Positions 8,925-17,461 of a stretch of DNA of 64,000 nucleotides are shown here, in pieces. The DNA is from CAILHX01 sp046155285 (GTDB lineage: Bacteria; Pseudomonadota; Gammaproteobacteria; Burkholderiales; Methylophilaceae): NCBI GenBank assembly GCA_046155285.1, contig JBJXEA010000017.1, forward strand, positions 300,722 to 364,721, in the 5' to 3' direction. The notes beneath the pieces are model-generated. The model ran no database searches. It saw nothing but the letters and a program-made list of their open reading frames with translations, and was not told where the DNA came from. Both the position numbers and the translations under genes were made by a program. Position 1 is the stretch's first letter. Each line of letters begins with the position of its first letter.

Positions 8925-9471
8925 CGTGTGGGCGCATGGTAAGGCTACCGGGTTTTCCATGGCGCAAAAATGGCGTGATCCGCCTGATGGTTTTTTGTTT
9001 GAGTTTGCTGTGGCAGACTGCGGAATGGGGTTTCTGCGTGAGTTAAGGCGTGTGGGTATTCCTGATATTGCTGATGATGAGGCGGCGATTAAATGGTGTA
9101 TTCAGCGCGGACATTCAACCAAGAAGCGTGAGGTTGAAGATGCTTGGGAACAACGTTTACCACCAGATATGATGGGAAACCCCATAGGGCGGGATGGGCG
9201 AGTAGTGGAAACGGATAATCATCATATGGGGCTGGGGCTGGCGAAGCTGATAGATGCGGTGGAGCGTTTCCACGGTTGGTGCTGGCTTGCCAGCGGGGAT
9301 TCAATGCTATGTATTAGCCCAAATGGCAACAGGATTTATCAAACTATTCCGGTTGCTTTGCAAGGCGTAGCAATTGCATGTCGTTTTGATTCTATGCGGG
9401 TGGCCGGCACAGCCCCAGAGTATGCCGCAGACGAATTAGAGACTATACTGAGTACGCTGTTCAGGAGCTAA
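8911..9471 (+). pseudogene. Truncated GHKL-type ATP-binding protein (C-terminal part), STAS-partner type
   Basis: The 186-residue frame starts right at a histidine-kinase-like N box (LLDNVWAHGKA, residues 2-12). It continues with a G1-like box, VADCGMGF, and a glycine-rich GLGLAKLIDAVE segment after an insert, ending in a family-typical tail. Proteins of this kind usually have a long N-terminal part before the N box, which is missing here. The frame overlaps the end of the dinD remnant, so both genes lost sequence at one junction near 8910. An ATG at 8911 with AGAGGG upstream could still start translation. The DUF4325 STAS-like gene 5 bp downstream is the normal partner of such ATPases. Confidence 0.65.
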
Positions 9472-9476
9472 TACGT

Positions 9477-9842
9477 ATGAAAACTATTCAACTTAGCATT
9501 AACTATTCCGACTTGGCTTCAAGGCAAGCTGCGGCAGAGTTGCGTGCCAATGTGGAACAAAGTGTTTTGGCGGGAAATCAGGTTGCTATTAGCTTCAAGG
9601 GGGTGTTTTCCGTCTCTGAATCCTATGCTGACGAGCTATTTGGTGTGTTAGTTATCCGCTATGGTTTGGATTGGTTATCTGATCATGTGGCTATTCAAAA
9701 TGCAGAGCCTGTGGTGTTCAGAGCCATTGTTTCAGCGATTAGGCAGCGCCTGCTTATCAGCCATCCAAATGCGCCCGATATTGCGCTGTTAGCAGCACGT
9801 AAGACTCTAAAAGAACGTCAATCTAAACTTTCAAACGTATAG
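9477..9842 (+). CDS. STAS-like domain protein (DUF4325)
   Basis: A 121-residue cytoplasmic protein with the DUF4325 pattern: a short N-terminal strand region, then ISFKGVFSVSESYADELFGVLV (about residues 39-60), resembling STAS/anti-anti-sigma folds, then a helical end. It starts 5 bp after the truncated ATP-binding protein. In other genomes the two genes form a kinase-like/STAS-like pair, often in accessory or defence-rich regions; their biochemical role is not established to my knowledge. This member looks intact although its partner has lost its N-terminal half. Confidence 0.7.
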   Translation: MKTIQLSINYSDLASRQAAAELRANVEQSVLAGNQVAISFKGVFSVSESYADELFGVLVIRYGLDWLSDHVAIQNAEPVVFRAIVSAIRQRLLISHPNAPDIALLAARKTLKERQSKLSNV

Positions 9843-9863
9843 CCCAACTTACAAACAAGCGAT

Positions 9864-9966
9864 TTAAGCAAACCCAAGAAAAGCCGCCAGCGCACGGTTA
9901 ACTGCCAGCATCGCGGCGGCATCCAGATGCCCAAACACTATTTGTAAAGATATGGTGATGTTCTTA
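9864..9966 (-). other. Possible coding remnant upstream of fic
   Basis: On the minus strand a frame ending in TAA at 9864 reads as coding-like sequence with the tail GHLDAAAMLAVNRALAAF. It has no plausible start of its own, because the frame runs back into the fic promoter and gene. It may be the stranded 3' end of a lost gene. I do not recognise it. Confidence 0.25.
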
Positions 9967-9980
9967 ACATATTCGCCATG

Positions 9981-10054
9981 ACGTGATAAGAAAACTGGAT
10001 TTTCTATACATATCATGGGCAACATGATAAGATATTTGCAAACTCTTATCACGT
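9981..10054. promoter_or_regulatory. Candidate operator for fic: repeated TGATAAG half-sites
   Basis: ACGTGATAAG (9981-9990) is matched by its exact reverse complement CTTATCACGT (10045-10054). A third TGATAAG lies at 10025-10031, within a TATCAT (10011-10016) / ATGATA (10024-10029) palindrome. All lie within 95 bp upstream of the fic start. The Fic protein itself has a winged-helix end, so autoregulation is plausible but inferred. Confidence 0.5.
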
Positions 10055-10073
10055 TTTCATGTGGAGGCGGGGC

Positions 10074-11141
10074 ATGACCGAACAGGATATTCCCAACCAC
10101 ACCAGTCTTGAAGTCAAGGCGATCTGGCAAAGCTTGGCCGAAGCGCACCGTCATTTGGCGGAGTTGAAGGGCTTGTGCGAGGCTTTGCCCAATGCCGCTA
10201 TTCTGCTCGATACGCTTTCCATCCAGGAGGCAAAAGACAGTTCCGAGATCGAGAACATCATCACTACGCACGACGAGCTTTATGCTTACGACCAGAGCAG
10301 TTCGGCCTCGCCAGCCGCCAAGGAGGTGCAAAATTATCTCGCGGGTTTGCGGGTAGGGTTTCAGGATGTGCGGGATTCTGGCCTGATTCGCGTGAGTACA
10401 ATTCTGCGGGTGCAGGAGGAGGTTGAGCAGAATAACGCCGGTTTCAGGAAGGTGCCGGGCACGGTGTTGAAAAACCAGACCACTGGCGCGGTGGTGTATG
10501 AGCCTCCCCAAGACGCGGTGCTGATCGAGAAGCTGATGACAGACCTAGTGGCGTTCATCCATGCGGTGGATGAGCTAGACCCTTTGTTACGTATGGCGAT
10601 TGCGCATCACCAGTTTGAGAGTATTCATCCGTTTTATGATGGTAATGGCCGCACCGGGCGCATCTTGAATCTATTGATGATGCAGCGCGAGGGCTTGCTA
10701 GACTTGCCAGTGCTGTATTTGAGCCGCTACATTACCTCGACCAAGAGCCAGTATTACCAATTGCTGCAATCCACACGCGAAACTGGCGATTGGGTGGATT
10801 GGTGCGTGTATATCGTCAAGGGTGTGGCGGTGACGGCCAAGAGTGAAATCAGGCTGGTGAAAAACTTGCGCGACCTGATGCAGAGCACCAAGCACCGCTT
10901 GCGCGATACATTGCCCAAGATTTATAGCCAAGAATTGCTGAATAATTTGTTCCGTTATCCTTACACCAAGATTGAATTTGTGGAAAAGGATTTAGGGGTT
11001 TCGCGTATTACGGCTGCCAAGCATCTGGATACGCTGGCGCAGAATGGTTTTGTGGAGAAAAAGAAGATCGGGCGCACGAATTTTTATATCAATCGTCCGC
11101 TGTTTGAGCTTTTGACGCGGATAACTTTAGATGAGGTATGA
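10074..11141 (+). CDS. Fic family protein, class II (self-inhibited), with C-terminal winged helix
   Basis: A 355-residue protein predicted to transfer AMP or another phosphate-containing group onto target hydroxyls. The inhibitory helix motif S-x3-E-N is at residues 56-61, N-terminal to the Fic core, which defines class II. The catalytic motif HPFYDGNGRTGR is complete at 185-196, including the general-base histidine and the ATP-binding arginine. The last 80 residues (about 275-355) form a winged-helix DNA-binding region (VSRITAAKHLDTLAQNGF). I start at ATG 10074, which has GGAGG at ideal spacing; an ATG 15 bp upstream has none. A strong terminator follows. Many family members autoregulate or act in toxin-like roles; the target here is unknown. 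Confidence 0.9.
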   Translation: MTEQDIPNHTSLEVKAIWQSLAEAHRHLAELKGLCEALPNAAILLDTLSIQEAKDSSEIENIITTHDELYAYDQSSSASPAAKEVQNYLAGLRVGFQDVRDSGLIRVSTILRVQEEVEQNNAGFRKVPGTVLKNQTTGAVVYEPPQDAVLIEKLMTDLVAFIHAVDELDPLLRMAIAHHQFESIHPFYDGNGRTGRILNLLMMQREGLLDLPVLYLSRYITSTKSQYYQLLQSTRETGDWVDWCVYIVKGVAVTAKSEIRLVKNLRDLMQSTKHRLRDTLPKIYSQELLNNLFRYPYTKIEFVEKDLGVSRITAAKHLDTLAQNGFVEKKKIGRTNFYINRPLFELLTRITLDEV

Positions 11142-11169
11142 AAAAGGGTTAGCCTAAGCTAACCCTTTT
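11142..11169 (+). terminator. Rho-independent terminator after fic
   Basis: The perfect 12-bp stem AAAAGGGTTAGC (11142-11153) / GCTAACCCTTTT (11158-11169) has a CTAA loop. Being flanked by A and T runs, it can work in both directions and insulates fic from the element that starts 6 bp later. Confidence 0.9.
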
Positions 11170-11174
11170 ATGTG

Positions 11175-11219
11175 TGGTGCGCCCGAAGAGATTCGAACTC
11201 CTGACCCCTTGGTTCGTAG
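11175..11219. repeat. attL: displaced 3' half of tRNA-Arg
   Basis: Identical to 26639-26683 except T at 11178 where the intact tRNA has C. On the tRNA strand this means discriminator A73 in the displaced copy versus G73 in the intact gene. It is not a functional tRNA, since sequence 5' of the anticodon loop is absent. Confidence 0.9.
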
Positions 11220-11311
11220 TTAATCTGTTAAGCGCAACTTATTGTTTTTATTATGTAGTACGGCCGCTCAATTCCTATCTTTTGTACTGTATTGCACTGT
11301 TTGTGAGGCAT

Positions 11312-11330
11312 AAGTCCCCCAAAAGTCCCC
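11312..11330. repeat. Left-end tandem AAGTCCCC sites (candidate integrase arm sites)
   Basis: AAGTCCCC occurs at 11312-11319 and again at 11323-11330, an 11-bp period or one helical turn. A matching AAACTCCCC pair with the same period lies near the right end at 26568-26587. Paired sites close to both att repeats are what arm-type integrase or excisionase binding sites look like; binding is inferred. Confidence 0.45.
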
Positions 11331-11348
11331 ACAATTTTTTTGCCCTCG

Positions 11349-11393
11349 AATTTTCATGCAGGGTTGACGGGTTTGCAACCCTGCATGAAAATT
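11349..11393. repeat. Perfect 18-bp inverted repeat near attL
   Basis: AATTTTCATGCAGGGTTG (11349-11366) and its exact complement (11376-11393) have a 9-bp loop. There is no U-tract, so it is not an obvious terminator. It lies between attL and the first gene. Confidence 0.6.
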
Positions 11394-11473
11394 GAGGAGA
11401 CAAGCAGCATTGCTGCGCGTCAGCAGTTTAGGTTTCGTCTATGATGCTGTAATTACTTTGGTAAGGAATTTCT

Positions 11474-11827
11474 ATGCATCAAAGAACAAAAGAGGAAACA
11501 ATACAGTTTGTCTCAAACTATTGCACGAACAATTTGGGTACTTATAAACCACTAAATCTCTATTTTTTTGGAAGTCGAGCTAATGGAATACCTCGTCCAG
11601 AAAGCGATTATGATTTCTTTCTCGTTGTTTCAGACTCATCACCGGAAGAAGTTAATACAGGTGGTAGCCTTCATTCTAAGCTTTATGATGAGTTCGAGGC
11701 AGTGCGACTTAAAGAAGGATTTTACTTAATTGATTTATTAATACAAAGATACACGAGTTTTAGTGAAAGCAAGCTGAATAATTCAACTTTTGCATATCAA
11801 GCAGTTAAAGGCCAGCTTATTTTTTAG
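11474..11827 (+). CDS. Small MNT-type nucleotidyltransferase domain protein
   Basis: A 117-residue protein of the polymerase-beta nucleotidyltransferase superfamily. The signature is FFGSRANG (31-38) followed by DYD (45-47), so the glycine-serine turn and the paired metal-binding aspartates are intact. Such minimal nucleotidyltransferases (MNT) often act as antitoxins that AMPylate a HEPN toxin, but no HEPN partner is next to it here. AAGGAA precedes the ATG. It converges with the minus-strand nucleotidyltransferase, with only 2 bp between stop codons. It is the first gene inside the element. Substrate unknown. Confidence 0.7.
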   Translation: MHQRTKEETIQFVSNYCTNNLGTYKPLNLYFFGSRANGIPRPESDYDFFLVVSDSSPEEVNTGGSLHSKLYDEFEAVRLKEGFYLIDLLIQRYTSFSESKLNNSTFAYQAVKGQLIF

Positions 11828-11829
11828 TA

Positions 11830-12537
11830 CTAAGCTAATAAAGACATTTGAGGCTGAAAAAAGTATTGAGCACTATCATTTTTCTCTAGGTGTTTCTTTA
11901 AACCAAAAAGAAACATATCAGAAATTAAATCAGTCGGAGTATTAATTTTTTGAGAGATTAGAAATAAGCCTAGTTTTGGCCCTATCGCCAAGTTTTGATT
12001 TATAGCCATATTTATAGCCCGTCTTGCCATATTTGCAGGAGCAGGATTTTCTTGCAAATTTAAATCAAGCAAGTGATCATCTAACCAAGTTTGATAGGAA
12101 TCAGAAACATAACACACACTTTCATCAAGATTAAAAAGAGCAGCATCCAGATTGAAAAAAGTTGTATCTAATAAATCCTTAAATACGTTTCCTTTGATTA
12201 TCCCTTCACGAAAAGCCCAGGTATCATCAAATGCCCAAATGTCATAAAGTTGTTTTCCAACTATAAATCTAAAGCCACCAAACTTATTTCTGTCAGGGTT
12301 GAATTCCTTAATTGCCTGATAAATTTCGTGATGGCTTGCAAAGGCAACAAGATCAATATCAGAAGAAAATTCCCTTGCGTTCCCAAGAGCAAATTCTCTG
12401 ATCATCCCGCCGAAAATGGCAGTATTAGGTAATCTTGTAGAAACTTCATTTAGTGTTTCTCTAATCACCAATCTTTCAGGTGAAACATGGTTCAAATAAT
12501 CGGAGATACGATTAGAGAGGCTAAGATGTTTTATCAT
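11830..12537 (-). CDS. Nucleotidyltransferase with poly(A) polymerase/CCA-type head motif
   Basis: A 235-residue protein. Its N-terminal part has the pattern of the polymerase-beta superfamily branch that includes poly(A) polymerase and CCA-adding enzymes: GGMIREFALG at residues 43-52 and D-I-D at 60-62. The C-terminal 150 residues are not a recognisable RNA-binding or HD domain. The gene overlaps the 3' end of the dGTPase gene by 17 bp on the same strand, so the two are translationally coupled and probably work together. Substrate unknown. The length is too short for a canonical CCA-adding enzyme, which makes a housekeeping role unlikely. Confidence 0.6.
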   Translation of the reverse strand: MIKHLSLSNRISDYLNHVSPERLVIRETLNEVSTRLPNTAIFGGMIREFALGNAREFSSDIDLVAFASHHEIYQAIKEFNPDRNKFGGFRFIVGKQLYDIWAFDDTWAFREGIIKGNVFKDLLDTTFFNLDAALFNLDESVCYVSDSYQTWLDDHLLDLNLQENPAPANMARRAINMAINQNLAIGPKLGLFLISQKINTPTDLISDMFLFGLKKHLEKNDSAQYFFQPQMSLLA

Positions 12538-13984
12538 TTCTTAAATTGCTCATGGGATCATATGCTCCCTTAATAGAAGACAGATCTGCAAAAAGCTCTA
12601 CGGCATAAGAGTCTGTCATACCGGAAATCATATCTGTCAAAAGCTGACACTCTCTGTAACGGATAGGAATATCTTTCATATCCTCTGAAGGATGCTCAAA
12701 AACCCTGCGATAGTTTTCAGAAATACGGCTATAAACAAACCGTGTAAACGGGTTATTACGGGAGGAACCGACCTCTTTTTCTTTTTCCCGATCCACAATC
12801 GCCGCCCAGAAAATATCCATGAGTCCACGGATAACATTGTATCCCTGCAGTTCAACTCTTAAAACTTCTTTATGTGTATATGCATTCTTTCGCGCAAATT
12901 CCTTCAAATGCTTCCTGAGATTTTCTCCTTCACTTATTTCTAAAAGTGATTTTTCGGAATCTCCATTTATGAAAATGGATTTGTTTTCAACAAAGGTTAT
13001 TCTTGCTGTTTTAATCAGCTCACCAATAGCAAAGACTCGAAACCTTTGCATTGAGATGTCATTAAGCTCAGCGGGAGACAGTTCGATACCTTTATCTCTT
13101 CTATATTTATTATTTTTTTCTTCACTTTCACTAACTATATAGTCAATGAGACGGTCTCCGTCCGAATTGTGTTTTAGATAAGACATTAGGTCTGAAAAAG
13201 ATGCCAAACCTTTTTTAACTGCGTCCTCAATGTCGAGAACAACATAGGCAATATCATCACAAGCTTCCATTATGTAGGCAAGAGGATGTCTTTTCCCTAG
13301 GCTCAATCCTGTTCTTTCCAAAACCTCAGTTGCTATTTTTTCTTCTGAAGCAAAAAAACCATGTTTCTTTTTTGCCACCACTTTCTTATCAATTAGATTA
13401 GATGAAGTTGGGTATTTCATAAGGGCGGCCAATGTTGAATATGTTAGATCAAGGCCAAAATCATCGTTGAGAAGTTGCAGTCTAGTAAGAAGCCGAAATC
13501 CCTGTGCATTGCCCTCAAACTTAATAAAATCTTGTACCCACTGGGTATTTTGCTCAAGAGGCTCTAAAACCTTTTTTCTATTATCTACAAACCAGCTTTG
13601 AATGGCAGATTCTCCCTGATGACCAAAGGGAGGATTGCCCAAATCATGAGCCAAACCAATTGCCGCTAATATTGCAGGTATATTTCTATTAGATTCAGCC
13701 GTAGACTTCGCGATTTCATCATGAAAAACTAGCGCTGTACCAATACTACGAGCCAAGTTAGATACTTCATGTGAGTGAGTAAGTCTCGTTCTTACACTAT
13801 CATTTTTATCAAGAGGAAAAACTTGGGTTTTATCAGCTAAACGCCTTACTGGTGTTGAAAAGAGGATACGGTCATAGTCACGCTCGATTTCGGTTCGAGT
13901 ATCTTCTCCACTTTTAGGGGATTTACTTGGTTTTCGGCGTTCTGAATTTAAAAGGGTATCCCATGTTGGATTACTTAATGTCAT
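12521..13984 (-). CDS. dGTPase-like HD-domain triphosphohydrolase
   Basis: A 487-residue protein of the deoxyguanosinetriphosphate triphosphohydrolase family, which hydrolyses dNTPs to deoxynucleoside plus triphosphate. RTRLTHSHEVSNLARSIG gives the first metal histidine, and LAHDLGNPPFGHQGE contains the HD dyad at residues 113-114. I use the ATG at 13984, which has GAAGGGA upstream and yields the usual short N-terminus; an upstream frame would overlap hsdM. It is divergent from hsdM, with 115 bp between starts. Bacterial dGTPases can act in phage defence by depleting dNTPs. Its location with a restriction system and a coupled nucleotidyltransferase suggests such a role; that is inference. Confidence 0.85.
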   Translation of the reverse strand: MTLSNPTWDTLLNSERRKPSKSPKSGEDTRTEIERDYDRILFSTPVRRLADKTQVFPLDKNDSVRTRLTHSHEVSNLARSIGTALVFHDEIAKSTAESNRNIPAILAAIGLAHDLGNPPFGHQGESAIQSWFVDNRKKVLEPLEQNTQWVQDFIKFEGNAQGFRLLTRLQLLNDDFGLDLTYSTLAALMKYPTSSNLIDKKVVAKKKHGFFASEEKIATEVLERTGLSLGKRHPLAYIMEACDDIAYVVLDIEDAVKKGLASFSDLMSYLKHNSDGDRLIDYIVSESEEKNNKYRRDKGIELSPAELNDISMQRFRVFAIGELIKTARITFVENKSIFINGDSEKSLLEISEGENLRKHLKEFARKNAYTHKEVLRVELQGYNVIRGLMDIFWAAIVDREKEKEVGSSRNNPFTRFVYSRISENYRRVFEHPSEDMKDIPIRYRECQLLTDMISGMTDSYAVELFADLSSIKGAYDPMSNLRNDKTS

Positions 13985-14099
13985 ATTTATCCCTTCAATT
14001 AATGCGAAATAGCTGAAAGCAGCAGATGTCAGTGAATAATACTTTATGCCTGATACAATTGTTTTTAAATCAGAGAAATAATTAAAGAAAGTACTATCG

Positions 14100-16166
14100 T
14101 TGACAAACTTAGAATTGAAAAAGCTAGAAGCTGATTTATGGCGCGCTGCGGATAATCTGCGCGCTAACTCTGACCTCAAAGCCAGCGAGTACTCAACCCC
14201 TGTATTAGGTTTGATATTTCTCAAGTTTGCGGACAATAACTATCGTCGTCATGAGAAAGCAATTCTCGATGAATATCAGCAACTCAAAGGCTCACGGCGC
14301 GAGAAGAAAATCTCAGATATCGCCATCGAAAAATGTGGGTTTTATCTTCCTGATCACGCACGCTACGAACACCTGTTGAATTTACCGGAAGAGAAAGACA
14401 TTGCCAAGGCCATCAAAGAGGCGATGAAGGCAATTGAGGAATACAAGCCAGAGCTGGAAGGGGTGTTGCCCAAGGATGAATACGCTGCACTCACGCGGAC
14501 GGACAAGACTATTCCCCAGCAGCTTCTCAGAACTTTCGCCGACATACCGGCAAATACAACTGGTGACCTGTTCGGGCAGATTTATGAATACTTCCTTTCT
14601 GAATTCGCCCGCAGTGAAGGCCAAAAAGGCGGTGAGTTTTTCACGCCGCGCTCCGTAGTGCGCCTGATGGTGGAGATTATCGAACCACACGGCGGCAAAG
14701 TCTTCGACCCGGCCTGCGGCTCCGGCGGCATGTTTGTGCAATCTGCACAGTTCATCGAAGAACACCGCAAAGAGTTAAAAGGTGCTGAAAGTGGCGTGTA
14801 TGTCTGCGGGCAGGAGAAAACACGCGAAACCGTCAATCTTGCCAAGATGAACCTCGCGGTTAACGGCCTGCGCGGAGAAATCAAACAGGCCAACACTTAT
14901 TACGAAGACCCACACAACAGTTTTGGCGCATTCGATTACGTCCTCGCCAATCCCCCGTTCAACGTGGACGATGTGAGCCTCTCCAGCGTGGAGAAGGACA
15001 ATCGCTTCAACACCTACGGCATCCCGCGCAACAAATCGAAAGTGAAGAAAGCCGACGCAGGCAAGGAAACTGTGCCCAACGGCAACTACCTGTGGATCAA
15101 CCTGTTCGCCACCTCGCTCAAGGCGCAAGGCCGCGCCGCGCTGGTCATGGCGAATTCCGCATCCGATGCGCGCCACTCCGAAGCCGACATCCGCCAGACG
15201 CTGATCGAGCAAAACCTCATCTACGCCATGCTGACGCTGCCCTCGAACATGTTCTACACTGTCACGCTCCCGGCCACGCTATGGTTCTTCGACAAGGCCA
15301 AGAATGACGATAAAATCCTGTTCATCGACGCGCGTAACATCTTCAACCAGATAGACCGTGCCCACCGCGAATTCAGCGAAGAGCACATCCAAAACATCGC
15401 CATTATCAGCCAGTTGCACAAAGGGCGGCGCGAGAAATACGTGCAACTCATAGACCGGTATTTCGAGGCTGGCATGCAGCGCTTGGTCGAGAACAAGGCC
15501 AAGGTTGAAGCGGTCTCGGCTCAATTGCTCGAAGTGCTGGACGATGCCGCAGGCAAGGAGGCAGTAGGCGAGCTGGTCGCGCAATGGGCGGGGCTGGCCA
15601 AACTCAAGACGTACTATGCGCAATATCAGGAAAAGCACGTGGATGAAACGGCGGTGGACAAGAAGAACAAAGCGCAGCAGCAATTGAGGGCAGCGTTCGA
15701 TCCTTTTTTCGCCGCACTGCACGAAGGTTTAAAACACTTGGACAAAGTTGTGCGCCAGCATGAAAAGTTACAGGCGATAAAGGCGCAGGTCGATGGCAAG
15801 CGAGTCACAACCGACCGCAAGACCAATGCACTAAAGGGGGCTTTAAAAGAGCTGCACAAGGAGGTTAAGAGTGCCGAAATTTTCTACCAACACATCTACT
15901 GGCTTCAGGTGCGTTTCCCTCAGGCGACATATGAAGACGTCACCGGCCTTTGTAAACTTGCCAATCCAGCCGATGTTCAGGAGCAGGACTATTCGCTTAA
16001 TGCTGGGCGCTATGTCGGTGTGGTGATTGAAGAAGATGGGAAGAGTGAAGAAGAGTTTATTCAGGACATGCTTGATCAATATGAGTCTCTTGAGCAACTG
16101 AATTCTCAAGCTAACTTGCTGGAAATAGCTATTCAGAAAAACGTCAAGGCAATCACGGAAAGCTAA
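14100..16166 (+). CDS. hsdM: Type I restriction-modification system, DNA methyltransferase subunit HsdM
   Basis: A 688-residue N6-adenine methyltransferase subunit. It combines with HsdS as a methylase and with HsdS plus HsdR as the full restriction enzyme. The N-terminal HsdM domain begins LEADLWRAADNLRANS. The SAM-binding motif FDPACGSGGMF lies at residues 202-212 and the catalytic NPPF at 284-287. The long C-terminal helical part (about 480-688) carries coiled-coil-like sequence for HsdS contact. The start is a TTG at 14100: it gives the full family N-terminus, whereas the next ATG would delete the first 13 residues. The last base of its TAA is the first base of the hsdS ATG. Confidence 0.95.
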   Translation: MTNLELKKLEADLWRAADNLRANSDLKASEYSTPVLGLIFLKFADNNYRRHEKAILDEYQQLKGSRREKKISDIAIEKCGFYLPDHARYEHLLNLPEEKDIAKAIKEAMKAIEEYKPELEGVLPKDEYAALTRTDKTIPQQLLRTFADIPANTTGDLFGQIYEYFLSEFARSEGQKGGEFFTPRSVVRLMVEIIEPHGGKVFDPACGSGGMFVQSAQFIEEHRKELKGAESGVYVCGQEKTRETVNLAKMNLAVNGLRGEIKQANTYYEDPHNSFGAFDYVLANPPFNVDDVSLSSVEKDNRFNTYGIPRNKSKVKKADAGKETVPNGNYLWINLFATSLKAQGRAALVMANSASDARHSEADIRQTLIEQNLIYAMLTLPSNMFYTVTLPATLWFFDKAKNDDKILFIDARNIFNQIDRAHREFSEEHIQNIAIISQLHKGRREKYVQLIDRYFEAGMQRLVENKAKVEAVSAQLLEVLDDAAGKEAVGELVAQWAGLAKLKTYYAQYQEKHVDETAVDKKNKAQQQLRAAFDPFFAALHEGLKHLDKVVRQHEKLQAIKAQVDGKRVTTDRKTNALKGALKELHKEVKSAEIFYQHIYWLQVRFPQATYEDVTGLCKLANPADVQEQDYSLNAGRYVGVVIEEDGKSEEEFIQDMLDQYESLEQLNSQANLLEIAIQKNVKAITES

Positions 16167-17461
16167 TGATCGTGGCCAAAAAGAAAATTGTTCTGGGTGA
16201 TTTGTGTTCAATCATTGACTGCGAGCACAAGACTGCACCGACAGAAGAATTTGGACTTCCGTTGATTCGGACGCCTAATATTGGAACAGGGCGATTGATA
16301 CTCGAAAATGTCCAGCGGATATCTGAGAATACCTACAGGCTATGGACGCGCAGAGGAGAACCCAAGCCTGGGGACCTTATCATGGCTCGTGAGGCACCCG
16401 TTGGGAATGTCGCAATTGTTACTAACGACGAAAAAGTTTGTTTAGGACAGAGGACGGTTCTGATTCGTGTTAAGGATGTGGGTGTAGACGCGAACTATCT
16501 CAACTACCTCTTGAATAGTTCGGCGATGAATACGTATTTGAACCTTATCTCAAATGGCGCAACAGTTGGGCATCTTAATGTCACAGACATTCGGCGGCTT
16601 TCACTGCCAACCCTCCCAAGCAAATCGAACCAACGGAAAATTGCCGCTGTTCTTTCTACCTACGACAATCTAATCGAAAACAATCAGAGGCGCATCACGC
16701 TGCTTGGAAAAATGGCCGAGGAAATCTATCGCGAATGGTTCGTCCGGCTACGCTTCCCCGGTCACGAGAAGGTAAAGAAGGTTAAAGGCGTGCCGGAAGG
16801 ATGGAGTTTTGATAAAGCATCAATGTTTTTCGGTCTGGCGAAAGGAAAATCCTATGCAGCCGAGGAGCTCACGGATGATGAGGAACAGATGCCCTTCGTC
16901 AACCTCAAGTCGTTTAATCGGGGTGGAGGCTACCGTGAAGATGGTTTGAAATATTATTCGGGTAGGTTCAAGCCAGAGCAGGTTGTCCACAAGAATGATG
17001 TCGTGATGGCTGTAACGGATATGACTCAAGACCGAGCAGTTATTGGACGGGTCGCTAGAATGCCTGATTTTGGAGAGAAAGGCGCTGTAGTTTCACTTGA
17101 TACAGTAAAGCTTGTGCCTAAGTGCATTGACAAGACTTTTTTGTATGCATACATGAGACATTCAGGGTTTGCCAATTTCATAAAGGAGTTTGCCAATGGC
17201 GCGAACGTTTTGCATTTGAAGCCAGAATTGATAACGAAGCAGAAAATCATCGTTCCACCCAAACAACTCCAAAGTGAATTTGCACCCTTAATAGAGCCAC
17301 TATATGCGGAGGCGGATTTGCTAGGAATTGCAAACAGGAAGTTGAAGAAGGTTCGTGACCTACTTCTCCCCCGCCTCATTTCCGGCAAACTCTCCGTCGA
17401 AAACCTCGACATCAAGTTACCGCCCAGCATGGCGGAAGAATTAGAAACTGCCCATGCCTAA
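16166..17461 (+). CDS. hsdS: Type I restriction-modification system, specificity subunit HsdS
   Basis: A 431-residue target-recognition subunit with two target-recognition domains (about residues 5-160 and 205-375). Each is followed by a conserved helical spacer (PTLPSKSNQRKIAAVL...DNLIENNQRRITLL near 150-185 and PPKQLQSEFAPLIEPL near 370-385). The duplicated architecture is complete. The second spacer ends with LLPRLISGKLSVE, a very common HsdS terminus. The ATG overlaps the hsdM stop by one base, and the gene overlaps hsdR by 8 bp, so the operon is tightly coupled. The recognised DNA sequence cannot be read from the protein by eye. Confidence 0.93.
   Translation: MIVAKKKIVLGDLCSIIDCEHKTAPTEEFGLPLIRTPNIGTGRLILENVQRISENTYRLWTRRGEPKPGDLIMAREAPVGNVAIVTNDEKVCLGQRTVLIRVKDVGVDANYLNYLLNSSAMNTYLNLISNGATVGHLNVTDIRRLSLPTLPSKSNQRKIAAVLSTYDNLIENNQRRITLLGKMAEEIYREWFVRLRFPGHEKVKKVKGVPEGWSFDKASMFFGLAKGKSYAAEELTDDEEQMPFVNLKSFNRGGGYREDGLKYYSGRFKPEQVVHKNDVVMAVTDMTQDRAVIGRVARMPDFGEKGAVVSLDTVKLVPKCIDKTFLYAYMRHSGFANFIKEFANGANVLHLKPELITKQKIIVPPKQLQSEFAPLIEPLYAEADLLGIANRKLKKVRDLLLPRLISGKLSVENLDIKLPPSMAEELETAHA

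Noticed and set aside
9864..10511. Long minus-strand open frame opposite fic
   Set aside because: It runs antisense through the conserved Fic domain; only its last 30 codons lie outside fic and are noted as a possible remnant.
11175..11250. Second tRNA-Arg gene
   Set aside because: Only the 3' half from the anticodon loop to CCA matches; the D-arm and 5' acceptor strand are absent. It is the att repeat.
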